Of a stretch of DNA of 33,191 nt, positions 15,920-25,056 are shown piece by piece. The notes below the pieces were generated by a model. It was not told the origin of the DNA and ran no database searches. It saw only the letters and a program-made list of their open reading frames with translations. Location of the stretch: NCBI GenBank assembly GCA_029558435.1, contig JAKQEZ010000701.1, positions 1 through 33,191 of the forward strand, in the 5' to 3' direction. The translations under genes and the position numbers were made by a program. Source of the stretch: Bacteroidota bacterium. GTDB lineage: Bacteria; Bacteroidota; Bacteroidia; Flavobacteriales; Crocinitomicaceae. The stretch's first letter is position 1. The number at the start of each line of letters is the position of its first letter.

Positions 15920-18900
15920 TTAATGGTGTTTTTCTTCTTCTTTCACTCTTTCGTGTTGAATTGAAGCCAATACATCATTTTTTTCATTACGTACTTTTAC
16001 TTGGTAGTAAATGTTTGGTTTAGTACCTACTTCTTCTAAAGCTTGGTATGAACGTTTGCTTGAAGATTGTTTACGTACCAATGAGTCAACATCGTTCCAG
16101 TCTCCGAAGCTAATTGCATCTGTAGAACATGCTTCTTGACATGCTGTTTTAACCTCTCCGTCAATAACAGGTCTTCCTTCAACTTTAGCTTGTAATTTAC
16201 CAGTTTGAATATTTTGTACACAGAATGAACATTTCTCCATAACCCCACGTGTACGTACTGTAACATCAGGATTCAATACTAAACGACTTAAATCGTCTTG
16301 TGCAGGGTTGATTTCAGTAAATTTCTTGTACGATGGATAGTTAAACCAGTTAAAACGTCTTACTTTATAAGGACAGTTGTTAGCACAATAACGTGTACCA
16401 ATACATCTGTTATACGTCATTTGGTTCAATCCTTCATTACTATGTGTTGTAGCTGAAACCGGACAAACTGTTTCACATGGTGCGTGATTACAGTGTTGAC
16501 ACATCATAGGCATGTGAACAACTTTTGGATTTTGTTCTGCCACTTCAGCTGCATGGTAATCAAACGTATCTGGATCTTTTCTTGTACCAATTGTAGCTTC
16601 TACATCAGATGAGAAATAACGGTCAATACGCAACCAGTGCATTTCACGTCCTTTTCTTACTTCGTGTTTACCAACTACAGGTACGTTGTTTTCAGCTTGA
16701 CAAGCTATTAAACAAGAACCACAACCAAAACATTGGTTCAAATCGATAGACATAACCCAACGGTGTCCAACATTTTCAACTGGGTGATCTTCCCATAAGT
16801 TGAACTCAGAAATTGGAACTTCTTCGTGGTGTCCTTCTTTATTGATTTTTTGTAATTTGTGTGCTGGATTGTAAGCTTCTTTATCTTCGTGTTTGTACGC
16901 TTCAAAAGTTGTTTCTCTAACAATTGACTGACGAGCCATTACAGTGTGGTGTAATTGTGTTGCTGCAATCAAATATTCTCCTTCTTCTCCGCTTAATGAT
17001 CCCGCAGTATCGTATGCATACGTTCCATTTTCAAAAGTCACCAATTTGAATGCATTTGCACCAATTGGTTTTGGTTTTCCATTTTCGTCTAACTCATGAC
17101 CTCCAAATTCTGCAACTTGATAAGCCCCTTTACCGATTTTTTCACCATCAGCTCCACGACCGTATCCTAAAGCGATACCAATTGTTCCGATTGCTTGTCC
17201 TGGTAATGGATATACAGGTAATGTAATTTTATTTCCACCAACAGTTAATGTTGCTAAACTTAAACCGTGTTGCTCATCATACGTTTTACGGTATGTATAA
17301 GCAGGGTCAGCTGGGTTCATTGTGAAGCAGTTATCCCAAGTAACTTTAGTCATTGGATCTGGCATCTCTTGCAACCAAGGGTTGGATGCTTGTATACCTG
17401 TACCAATTGAAGCATTTTGGAATAAAACAACTTCAGTTTTACCATTAACTTTTGGCAACTGTGATTTTAAGTTCAAAGTACCAACAAAAGATGGAGTTGT
17501 TGGCTCAGCAACTGCTAAATCGTAGCAAGAATTGTGAACCATCAAATTCCAGTATGAATCTGGAGTGCTTTGAGCTGTTTGAGTTGCAAATAAATTAGTT
17601 GACCAATTTGCTTTGATATAATCGTAAGCAACTTTAGAGTCTTTACCACCTCTGAATGCATCACCAGCCCAAACTAAGAACGATTCGATTGGTGATGTTG
17701 TGTTATCAGCCAAAGGACGAATTGTTGGTTGTGCTGTTGCGTAATGTGTTTTTGTTGGTTGGTAATCGTTCCAAGCTTCCAATGCATGAAGAGCAGGAAC
17801 AACATATTTAGCTCTAGAAGCAGTTTCATCAGCAAACTGAGAAATTGCTACAGATGTTTTAATTTTAGCCATTGCTTTTCCAAACTCAGCTCCATTTGGC
17901 AATGAATAAACTGGGTTTGTATCTAAGAAGATAACAACATCATTTGCTTTACCAGCGATTACATCACTAACAAATTGTTGAACTTTTGCATCTTCAGATT
18001 TAAACAAGTTGATAGGATTGTTTACATTGATTGTTTTTGTGTAAGCTCCTAAAACTTCGTTTAATTTATTGGTAAGAATTTGAACAGCTTTATTATTTGA
18101 ACCAGAAACAACTAATGATTCTGCTTTAGACGCTTTCAATTCTTTAACAGCTAGATCAGCAATTGTTTTCGCTTGTGCTGGTAAATTAGTATCTACGTCA
18201 GTTGTTACCCCAAATGCTTTCAAGATGTAAGCCAACACATTTGCTTGCTCAGAAGGTTTAATCATTCCTCTGTAATCTGCATTTGAACCTGTGATTGACA
18301 TTTGAGCTTCAAACACAAACAATTTAGACATCCAATCGTTATCTGGATTTCTAGTCAAACCAAATTGAGTAGAGAACTTTGTAGAAAGCAACCATGAGTT
18401 CAAGAAGTCAGCTCCAACTGAAACTACTGTTTTAGCTTTTGAGAAGTCATAATCAGGGATGATACCATTATCAGTTCCTTCAACTACTAAACCAAAAGAT
18501 TCTTTGTTAGCAGCACGCATACCAGCATAAGACTGCGCGTCGTATTGAATGTGCTCAAATTTACCCTCTCCTAATTTAGCTGCAAATTGTGCAATTGCTT
18601 TATTTAATGAAGGGCTAATTACTGTATTTGAAAACAAAGTAACTTTATTAGCGCTTCTTACAGCTTTCATGATGTTACCGTCAACAGCAGATAATTTAGC
18701 AACTTTTCCACCATCCAACGCATCCGTTAAACGAGAAGCTTCGTATAATCCAAGAACAGATGCAATCATTTGTGCATTAACACCTCCTAAAGATATACCT
18801 TGCTCTCTATTTCCTTTGATGTAAATTGGACGACCTTCACGCGTTTTCACCAAGATGCTACCATAAGAATCACCATCGTAATAGGTAGATGCATACCATG

Positions 18901-19174
18901 TTGCAGTACCTGGAGTTACGTTTTCTGGTTTGTTAACGTAAGGAATAATTTTTGTAACAGGTGATTCACAAGCTGCAACTGTAGCAGCAGCAACGCTGAA
19001 TCCTAAGAATTTCAAGAAATCTCTACGGTTTGTAGAAGTTTTCTCAATTTCTTCACTACCTAAAAACTGTTCAATTGTTTGGTAACCCGCAAACTCTTGT
19101 TGTTTTGATTGAAGAAACTCAGGTGTTTCATGAAGTTCTTCAATTCCTTTCCAATATTTTTTTGTCGTTCCCAT
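15920..19174 (-). CDS. actB: Alternative complex III subunit ActB, molybdopterin-like plus Fe-S fusion
   Basis: ActB is the periplasmic subunit that combines a molybdopterin-oxidoreductase-like domain, without cofactor in characterised complexes, with a four-cluster Fe-S domain. The 1084-residue protein has a twin-arginine signal, RRDFLKFLGF (R50/R51), followed by VAAC with C69 as a possible lipid site. The MopB-like region spans about 100-760. Cluster motifs follow: CFGCGSCLIAC (815, 818, 821, 825), CQHCNHAPCETVC (892, 895, 900, 904), CIGTRYCANNC (924, 930, 934), CSFC (982, 985) and CQEAC (1012, 1016). The third motif is short of one Cys spacing, as expected for a 3Fe-4S cluster. The C-terminus is charged and ends in two His. 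It starts 37 bases after actA. Confidence 0.96.
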   Translation of the reverse strand: MGTTKKYWKGIEELHETPEFLQSKQQEFAGYQTIEQFLGSEEIEKTSTNRRDFLKFLGFSVAAATVAACESPVTKIIPYVNKPENVTPGTATWYASTYYDGDSYGSILVKTREGRPIYIKGNREQGISLGGVNAQMIASVLGLYEASRLTDALDGGKVAKLSAVDGNIMKAVRSANKVTLFSNTVISPSLNKAIAQFAAKLGEGKFEHIQYDAQSYAGMRAANKESFGLVVEGTDNGIIPDYDFSKAKTVVSVGADFLNSWLLSTKFSTQFGLTRNPDNDWMSKLFVFEAQMSITGSNADYRGMIKPSEQANVLAYILKAFGVTTDVDTNLPAQAKTIADLAVKELKASKAESLVVSGSNNKAVQILTNKLNEVLGAYTKTINVNNPINLFKSEDAKVQQFVSDVIAGKANDVVIFLDTNPVYSLPNGAEFGKAMAKIKTSVAISQFADETASRAKYVVPALHALEAWNDYQPTKTHYATAQPTIRPLADNTTSPIESFLVWAGDAFRGGKDSKVAYDYIKANWSTNLFATQTAQSTPDSYWNLMVHNSCYDLAVAEPTTPSFVGTLNLKSQLPKVNGKTEVVLFQNASIGTGIQASNPWLQEMPDPMTKVTWDNCFTMNPADPAYTYRKTYDEQHGLSLATLTVGGNKITLPVYPLPGQAIGTIGIALGYGRGADGEKIGKGAYQVAEFGGHELDENGKPKPIGANAFKLVTFENGTYAYDTAGSLSGEEGEYLIAATQLHHTVMARQSIVRETTFEAYKHEDKEAYNPAHKLQKINKEGHHEEVPISEFNLWEDHPVENVGHRWVMSIDLNQCFGCGSCLIACQAENNVPVVGKHEVRKGREMHWLRIDRYFSSDVEATIGTRKDPDTFDYHAAEVAEQNPKVVHMPMMCQHCNHAPCETVCPVSATTHSNEGLNQMTYNRCIGTRYCANNCPYKVRRFNWFNYPSYKKFTEINPAQDDLSRLVLNPDVTVRTRGVMEKCSFCVQNIQTGKLQAKVEGRPVIDGEVKTACQEACSTDAISFGDWNDVDSLVRKQSSSKRSYQALEEVGTKPNIYYQVKVRNEKNDVLASIQHERVKEEEKHH

Positions 19175-19211
19175 GTTCTATTTCGACTTCTAAAATTTCG
19201 TTAATACTTAA

Positions 19212-20558
19212 TTAATAGTGACACTTAGCGCATTCCCAACCACCTAATTCTTTCACAGAAACTTTTCCGTCTTCCATGTATTGTTCATACAATTTAGGGT
19301 CGTTTTTAAGCAAACGCTTATGGATTTCCGCATAATATCCGTCTTTTTTAGTATCTAACGGACCTTCAGAAATTCCTTTTTGATCGTGACACTCAATACA
19401 CCAACCCATAGTTAAAGTAGGTTTAGTTAATTGAATATTTCCTTCAATTTTATTCAACTCTGCAACTGGCATTACTTGTGCAGTTTCTTTTCTCTTTTTC
19501 ATATCACCGTGACATTGGATACAATCCAACCCACCAGCTGTTACGTGTTGCTCATGGCTAAAGAAAACGTGATCAGGCAAAACGTGAACTTTGTTCCAAA
19601 CAATTTCTTTTGTTTTTCCTGTAAATTGATTTCCGTCCCAACCAGCAGCTTCGTAAATCTTTTTGATTTTTTCTTGTTGCTCAGGTGTTGTTCCAGACAC
19701 TTGTTTGTGACAGTTCATACACACGTTTACAGTTGGTAAACTTGCAGATTTTGATTCTGTAACAACGTTGTGACAATATCTACAATCAATTCCGTTAATT
19801 CCAGCGTGAACTGAGTGCGGGAATTCAATTGGTTGTGAAGGATGATAACCTTCTTTTACGTCGATAGTGTACAATGCTAAAAATAATACTACAACCGTCC
19901 CAATCACTACACACAATGCCAAGAAAGCCGTTAATTTTTTATTTCTAAACACCCATGCTTTCATGTCGTCTAAGAAAGATGGAGTTTCTGCAATATCTTC
20001 TCCATTCTTAGCCTTAGAAATCATAGTTAAGCTATTTCTAACACTACTTAATGAAACTACTACAACTGTTAAGACAATTGCGAAAGCCAACCAAATCCAT
20101 CCCATTGGCAATTCTTGTTCAACCACTTCAACATCTGCACTTGCAGTTCCATCACCTGCTGGAGCTGCCGGAGCTGCTTCTACTTGTGCATCTACGTAAT
20201 CAAAAATTGCATCAATTTCCTCATTGGTCAATGCAGGAAACTTCATCATTGCCCCTGGTTTCACTTTTTCTACCCCAGCAGCATAAGGATCTGCCGCAGC
20301 GGCAGCCTCAAAATCTTTTACCCAAAGATAAAGAGAACCTTCTTTCGCTCCGCCTGAAGCCCATTTTTCACGAACTCCTTGCAATTTTGGTCCTGTTCCA
20401 TCTTTGAAAGGACTGTGACATGTAGCACATTGTTTAAACAACGTTTCTCCGTTTGGCTGTGCTTGCGCTTCAAACGTACCCGACACTAGCATCACCGCTA
20501 ATGCACCAAGGCACCAATTATTAATTTTTCTAAACATTTGAGTATTAGATATTTCCAT
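19212..20558 (-). CDS. actA: Alternative complex III subunit ActA, six heme c motifs
   Basis: ActA is the multiheme cytochrome c subunit that gathers electrons from ActB. This 448-residue form has six CXXCH motifs: 44-48 in an N-terminal class I-like cytochrome c domain (possible distal Met in PGAMMKF, 104/105), then 259-263, 280-284, 346-350, 387-391 and 443-447 in the pentaheme part. Two membrane helices, about 152-173 and 210-232, separate the two parts. The Rhodothermus-type ActA is pentaheme, so the front domain is an addition. A signal peptide (core CLGALAVMLVSG, cut near AQAQ) fits an ATG at 20537 better than the one at 20558; both remain possible. It is the first gene of the operon, with a -7 element at 20604-20611. 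Confidence 0.94.
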   Translation of the reverse strand: MEISNTQMFRKINNWCLGALAVMLVSGTFEAQAQPNGETLFKQCATCHSPFKDGTGPKLQGVREKWASGGAKEGSLYLWVKDFEAAAAADPYAAGVEKVKPGAMMKFPALTNEEIDAIFDYVDAQVEAAPAAPAGDGTASADVEVVEQELPMGWIWLAFAIVLTVVVVSLSSVRNSLTMISKAKNGEDIAETPSFLDDMKAWVFRNKKLTAFLALCVVIGTVVVLFLALYTIDVKEGYHPSQPIEFPHSVHAGINGIDCRYCHNVVTESKSASLPTVNVCMNCHKQVSGTTPEQQEKIKKIYEAAGWDGNQFTGKTKEIVWNKVHVLPDHVFFSHEQHVTAGGLDCIQCHGDMKKRKETAQVMPVAELNKIEGNIQLTKPTLTMGWCIECHDQKGISEGPLDTKKDGYYAEIHKRLLKNDPKLYEQYMEDGKVSVKELGGWECAKCHY

Positions 20559-20603
20559 TAAAAAATGTTAATAATCATGTTAAATATAACACTACTAGCG
20601 GAG

Positions 20604-20611
20604 CAAATTTA
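20604..20611 (-). promoter_or_regulatory. Probable -7 element of the act-cox operon
   Basis: TAAATTTG on the minus strand, 46 bases before the first possible actA ATG. No TTG is found at 17-23 bases upstream, which may indicate an activator-dependent promoter. The rest of the 246-base divergent region (20559-20804) holds only this and the SPOR gene's promoter. Confidence 0.55.
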
Positions 20612-20755
20612 GAATATTAACCAACTTTTATGACAGTTTAATGACATTTTTTCTTCTAAAACCATTAATTTATATTGATTCTAAATAAATTCCTGATGTG
20701 CTTTTTTAACATTTGTTATAAAATTAAAAATCGGCACAAAGGTTGTTAAAGATTG

Positions 20756-20785
20756 TTGCAAGAAATTAAATATTCTTTAGTTTTG
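20756..20785 (+). promoter_or_regulatory. Promoter of the SPOR-domain gene
   Basis: TTG at 20756-20758, 19 bases, then TAGTTTTG at 20778-20785; both elements fit the Bacteroidota consensus. The ATG at 20805 follows after 19 bases. Confidence 0.7.
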
Positions 20786-20804
20786 TAATTAAAAATAGAT
20801 TGCC

Positions 20805-21200
20805 ATGAAATTAGTTTTAACCTTAGTAACAACTTTTTTATTGATAAACATTGGTTTAAGTCAAGGAAATGTTGAAGTTATTAAAGATGCAAGAATTGAT
20901 AATTTGATAAAAAAACAAGGTGAAATTGTGCCTCCAGCCACATCGGTTCAAATACATGGCTATCGACTTCAAATATTTTTTGATTCAAATAAATCGTTGG
21001 TTGATGAAGCGCGCATGCGTTTTACAAAATCGTATCCGAAGATTGAAACCTACATTACATACAGTGCTCCCAATTATTTCTTAAGAGTTGGTGATTTTAG
21101 AAATTCAAGTGATGCTGATCGTTTAAAAGCTGAATTAGGTGCTGAATTTCCTGCAAGTTTTATTGTGCAAGAAAAAGTAAATTTACCACGAATTGACTAA
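20805..21200 (+). CDS. Small exported SPOR-domain protein
   Basis: A 131-residue periplasmic protein. Residues 1-20 form a signal peptide (MKLVLTLVTTFLLINIGLSQ). From about residue 50 to the end there is a SPOR-like domain: GYRLQIFFDSNK, an Arg-rich helix with EARMRFTKSYP, PNYFLRVGDFRNSSDADRLKAEL, and the final strand SFIVQEKVNLP. SPOR domains bind glycan strands stripped of stem peptides, at division sites or other places of cell wall turnover. A role in peptidoglycan binding is inferred from the fold only. It is divergent to the act operon. Its stop overlaps the stop of the convergent flavoprotein gene by 3 bases (21197-21199 against 21198-21200), with no room for a terminator. Confidence 0.85.
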   Translation: MKLVLTLVTTFLLINIGLSQGNVEVIKDARIDNLIKKQGEIVPPATSVQIHGYRLQIFFDSNKSLVDEARMRFTKSYPKIETYITYSAPNYFLRVGDFRNSSDADRLKAELGAEFPASFIVQEKVNLPRID

Positions 21201-22360
21201 TTTTTTTCTCTAATTGCTTGCGCACAAATTACCCCTTGAGCAAAACATGCTTGCAATAAATATCCACCAGTAGGCGCATCCCAATCTACCATTTCACCAA
21301 TACAAAAATGATTTGGATGGTTTTTTAATTCAAAATTCATTGTAATCTCATTCATATCAACTCCTCCAACGGTTGAAATTGCTTCATCTATTGGTCGCAA
21401 AGCCTGAATAGGAAAAGTTAATTCTTTTATAGATTGCACTAAAATTTCTGAGTCAGTGAATTGCTCTTTGGTGAGTTGTTTTTTAATTAGATCAATAGCA
21501 CTTTTGGATAATTTAATGGCTTTTAAAAATCCTGTTTTATTACCTTTATATTGCTTATAAAATTGCAACAATTCATCATACGATTTACTCGGCTTTAAGT
21601 CTAGTTTTAAAAATTTAGCTCCTGCCCTAACTTGTGCATTCAAGGCATAAATTGGCGCACCTTCAAAGCCGTATTTTGTAAGTTCAATTTCGCCAAATCG
21701 TGATGTGTTTCCAATGGAAATAGAAGTGTTTTTTAATACATTACCTCCCCAACTATCCTCCCAATTGTTTATTTCAATTCCAGCATTACTGGATTGAAAC
21801 GGTTGAATTTTAATGTTTTTTTGTTGAAATAGAGTTGTCCATTCTCCTGTTGAACCTGTTACTTTCCAAGATGCTCCGCCCAATGCAAAAATCAGCACAT
21901 CGTAATCAACTATCGATTCACCATTAGGAGTAGAAAAAAATGCCTTTTGAGAATGGAAATCAACTAATTTATGCTCGGTGTTGATTTGAACTCCTTTATG
22001 TACAAGAAATTTCAACCAGTTATTTAAAACTTCTACTGGTTTGGTACCTTTTACTGGAAATATTTTACCACTTGATCCAACATAGGTTTCAATTCCAATT
22101 TCTTTTAACCAATTAATAGTTGCATCATTTGGAAATTGAAGAACCGCATTTTGAACAAAGGAATGGTTGTATTTTTGGATAAAACTTTCGGTTTTTTCTG
22201 AATTGGTGATATTAAATCCACCTTGACCTGCCACTAAAAATTTTCGAGCAACCGCTTTATTGGCATCAAAAATTTGAATATCAAATTGTTTCTTTTTTGA
22301 AAGTTGATGTGCAGTCATCAAACCTGCTGGACCACCCCCCACTATGACGATTTTTTTCAT
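21197..22360 (-). CDS. HI0933/YhiN-type FAD-dependent oxidoreductase
   Basis: A 387-residue flavoprotein of the HI0933-like family, whose substrate is unknown. The FAD dinucleotide motif GGGPAGLMTA is near the N-terminus, followed by KFLVAGQGGFNITN, which is a hallmark of the family. GGASWKVTGSTGEWTTL and the C-terminal GEMVDWDAPTGGYLLQACFAQG complete the pattern. It is soluble with no signal peptide. The start codon directly follows the stop of the alpha/beta hydrolase gene with no gap, so translational coupling is likely. It is the last gene of the TPR-ribH-glmM-hydrolase run. Confidence 0.88.
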   Translation of the reverse strand: MKKIVIVGGGPAGLMTAHQLSKKKQFDIQIFDANKAVARKFLVAGQGGFNITNSEKTESFIQKYNHSFVQNAVLQFPNDATINWLKEIGIETYVGSSGKIFPVKGTKPVEVLNNWLKFLVHKGVQINTEHKLVDFHSQKAFFSTPNGESIVDYDVLIFALGGASWKVTGSTGEWTTLFQQKNIKIQPFQSSNAGIEINNWEDSWGGNVLKNTSISIGNTSRFGEIELTKYGFEGAPIYALNAQVRAGAKFLKLDLKPSKSYDELLQFYKQYKGNKTGFLKAIKLSKSAIDLIKKQLTKEQFTDSEILVQSIKELTFPIQALRPIDEAISTVGGVDMNEITMNFELKNHPNHFCIGEMVDWDAPTGGYLLQACFAQGVICAQAIREKN

Positions 22361-23122
22361 TTATCGCAAACAAAAACCTAGCACGGCATCCATAAACAAC
22401 TCTTGTTGCTCTGCATGTACCCAATGACCCGCATTTTCTATTGTAACAATATCAGAATCTGGAAAAATGCTTTCAATTTCTGTAAAATCTTCGTCGAGGA
22501 TATAATTGGACAATTCGCCACGAATAAAAAGTGTTTGTACAAAACATTCTTTATTATCAAGGGCTTCTAGAATAGTTTCAATTTCGCGATGTAAAACTTC
22601 AATATTCATACGCCAACCCAACACTCCTTTCTCTTTCCAATAAATATTTTTCATCAAAAATTGGCGAACAGAAGGCGAATCAATGAATTTTGCCAAATGG
22701 TTTTCAGCTTCTAAACGGTTGGATAATTTGGATAAATCCAAGGTTGTTATTGCTTCAAATATTTGTTGGTGATGCGGAGGATAGGCCTTTACACCCATAT
22801 CGACAACTATCAATTTGGAGAGGTATTCGGAATAATTTTGAGCAAACGACATGGCTACTTTCCCACCCATGGAATGACCTAATAAAATAGCATCTTGCAA
22901 GTTCAAATCATCAAACAATTCTTTAACATCTTGCACCATTAATTGGTAGGAAAAATCATCGCTCCAAGCAGAATGACCATGATTGCGTAAATCAACCATA
23001 ACCACACGGTAATATTCACTCAATTTTTTACCATGTGTTTGCCAATTATCGGAACTACCAAACAAACCGTGTAGAATTACAAACGGTTTTCCTTCACCTA
23101 ATTCTCTGTAATGCAGTTTCAA
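22361..23122 (-). CDS. Alpha/beta hydrolase (YbfF-like esterase)
   Basis: A 253-residue single-domain hydrolase. It has the oxyanion-hole segment HGLFGSSDNW at 18-27, VDLRNHGHSAW at 43-53, the nucleophile elbow GHSMGG with Ser84, and the catalytic His in GHWVHAEQ near the C-terminus. The acid residue probably lies in FIRGELSNYILDED. These proteins resemble YbfF-type acyl-CoA or short-chain esterases; the substrate is not predictable. The start appears to be TTG at 23122 (MKLHYRELGEGKP), since no ATG or GTG lies upstream in frame before a stop and the N-terminus matches homologs. It lies 36 bases after glmM. Confidence 0.88.
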   Translation of the reverse strand: MKLHYRELGEGKPFVILHGLFGSSDNWQTHGKKLSEYYRVVMVDLRNHGHSAWSDDFSYQLMVQDVKELFDDLNLQDAILLGHSMGGKVAMSFAQNYSEYLSKLIVVDMGVKAYPPHHQQIFEAITTLDLSKLSNRLEAENHLAKFIDSPSVRQFLMKNIYWKEKGVLGWRMNIEVLHREIETILEALDNKECFVQTLFIRGELSNYILDEDFTEIESIFPDSDIVTIENAGHWVHAEQQELFMDAVLGFCLR

Positions 23123-23158
23123 TTTGACGTTTTTTATTGAAAAATGATTGTAAAACTA

Positions 23159-24541
23159 TTAAATCAACGCTTTAATTTCAGCAATTATTTTTTCAGCAAA
23201 TTGATTTGCTTTTTCTTCATTTTCGCTTTCAGAATAGATACGAATAATGGGTTCTGTATTGCTTTTTCGTAAGTGCACCCATTCTTTTCCTACATATATT
23301 TTTACACCATCGGTTGTATCAACTTCTTCAGCCGCATATTTCAATGCCATACTAGCCAAAATTGCATCTACATTGATGGAAGGTGTTAATTCAATTTTGT
23401 TTTTGGAAATTGTATATTTTGGATAACTGTCACGTAATTGAGACGCTGACATTTTTTTGTGTGCCAAATGACTTAAAAATAAGGCAATACCAACCAAAGC
23501 ATCACGCCCATAGTGCAATTCTGGATAAATTACCCCTCCATTTCCTTCTCCACCAATGATGGCATTGGTTGCTTTCATGGTTTGCACAACATTTACTTCA
23601 CCTACTGCAGCAGCGGTGTATGTTAAACCACGATCTTCAGTCACATCGCGTAAAGCACGTGTGGATGACAAATTGGAAACAGTTGAACCAGGTGTATGTG
23701 TTAAAACATAATCGGCAACTGCCACCAAAGTATATTCTTCGCCAAACATGGTACCGTCTTCGCAAACCATTGCTAAACGATCCACATCAGGGTCGACAGT
23801 AATTCCTAAATCAGCCTTAACTTCTACTATTTTTTTAGATAAATCTGTTAAATGTTCAGGTAACGGCTCTGGATTATGTGGAAAATGTCCTGTTGGTTCA
23901 CAATATAATTTTGTAATATTTTTTACGCCTAAAGCTTCCAAAAGTGCTGGAACAAAAACTCCACCAGTTGAATTAACTGCATCTACAACAATTGAGAAAT
24001 TGGCAGCTTCAATAGCTTTTTTATCTACCAGTTTAAGGTTTAAAACAGCATCAATGTGTTTTTGCATATAGGAATCATCTTGTGTAACAACACCTAAATC
24101 ATCCACTTGAGCAAATTCATAAGCATCTTTTTCAGCGATATCAAGTACACGTTGACCTTCTTCGGCAGAAATAAACTCTCCTTTTTGGTTCAATAACTTT
24201 AACGCATTCCATTGTTTTGGATTGTGGCTTGCTGTTAAGATGATACCACCTTGTGCATTTTCCATTGGAACAGCTACTTCAACAGTTGGAGTGGTTGAAA
24301 GACCAATGTTTACAACATCAATTCCAAGACCAACCAACGTTGAAACCACCAAATCCGACACCATTTGTCCAGATAAGCGTGCATCTCTTCCAATTACAAC
24401 TTTAATTTTTCCAGAATGATTTTCTTTTAACCAAGTTCCATAAGCAGCCGCAAAACGAACTGCATCAACAGGAGTAAGTGCATCACCAACGTTTCCGCCA
24501 ATTGTTCCGCGGATACCTGAAATAGATTTAATTAAGGTCAT
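23159..24541 (-). CDS. glmM: Phosphoglucosamine mutase
   Basis: GlmM interconverts glucosamine-6-phosphate and glucosamine-1-phosphate on the way to UDP-GlcNAc for peptidoglycan and other glycans. The 460-residue protein is of the alpha-D-phosphohexomutase family. It has phosphoserine loop TASHNPKQWNALK (Ser105), metal loop DPDVDRLAMV, sugar-binding loop GEGNGGVIYP, and the phosphate-binding loop RKSNTEPIIRIYSE near the C-terminus. Phosphomannomutase/phosphoglucomutase activity cannot be excluded by sequence alone, but GlmM is the usual assignment in Bacteroidota for this form. It lies 12 bases after ribH. Confidence 0.88.
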   Translation of the reverse strand: MTLIKSISGIRGTIGGNVGDALTPVDAVRFAAAYGTWLKENHSGKIKVVIGRDARLSGQMVSDLVVSTLVGLGIDVVNIGLSTTPTVEVAVPMENAQGGIILTASHNPKQWNALKLLNQKGEFISAEEGQRVLDIAEKDAYEFAQVDDLGVVTQDDSYMQKHIDAVLNLKLVDKKAIEAANFSIVVDAVNSTGGVFVPALLEALGVKNITKLYCEPTGHFPHNPEPLPEHLTDLSKKIVEVKADLGITVDPDVDRLAMVCEDGTMFGEEYTLVAVADYVLTHTPGSTVSNLSSTRALRDVTEDRGLTYTAAAVGEVNVVQTMKATNAIIGGEGNGGVIYPELHYGRDALVGIALFLSHLAHKKMSASQLRDSYPKYTISKNKIELTPSINVDAILASMALKYAAEEVDTTDGVKIYVGKEWVHLRKSNTEPIIRIYSESENEEKANQFAEKIIAEIKALI

Positions 24542-24553
24542 TTTAGTTTGTTT

Positions 24554-25045
24554 TTAGCGAAAAGAACGATACAATTCAACCATTTTCATCATAGCAATGG
24601 CTGTATCCACACCTTTATTTCCATATTTTCCACCTGCTCTATCGATGGATTGTTGCATGTTTTCATCTGTCAACACACAATAACCGATGGGTTTATTGTA
24701 TTTAAGCATGGTATCCATAATACCTTGAGTTGCACCTTGGCAAACAAAATCGAAATGACGTGTTTCACCTTGAATCACCACACCAATAGCGATAATGGCA
24801 TCTACATTGGTCATTTCACAAAAAAACTGAGCTCCTAATGACAATTCAAAAGTACCTGGAACAAAACGTACTTCAATATTTTCTTCAAGCACACCGTTGT
24901 CAAGAAGCGCTTTTTTAGCACCTTCGAGCAATTTTAATGTGATTGTTTCATTCCATTCAGAAACAACAATGCCGATTTTGTAATCGGCACCATTTGGAAC
25001 AAATTCCTTATTGTATTCTGACAAATTGCGATTCGCTGTTGCCAT
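24554..25045 (-). CDS. ribH: 6,7-dimethyl-8-ribityllumazine synthase
   Basis: RibH condenses 5-amino-6-ribitylaminouracil with dihydroxybutanone phosphate to lumazine, the precursor of riboflavin. The 163-residue protein contains VPGTFELSLGA, GVVIQGETRHFDFVC (catalytic His97) and GNKGVDTA, all canonical. Length fits the icosahedral or pentameric family. It starts 11 bases after the TPR gene and is followed by glmM after 12 bases. No other rib gene is in the window. Confidence 0.96.
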   Translation of the reverse strand: MATANRNLSEYNKEFVPNGADYKIGIVVSEWNETITLKLLEGAKKALLDNGVLEENIEVRFVPGTFELSLGAQFFCEMTNVDAIIAIGVVIQGETRHFDFVCQGATQGIMDTMLKYNKPIGYCVLTDENMQQSIDRAGGKYGNKGVDTAIAMMKMVELYRSFR

Positions 25046-25056
25046 AATTTAATTTT

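Noticed and set aside
19431..20407. Several plus-strand open frames opposite actA
   Set aside because: They are shadows of a conserved multiheme gene, are low-complexity in translation and lack promoters.
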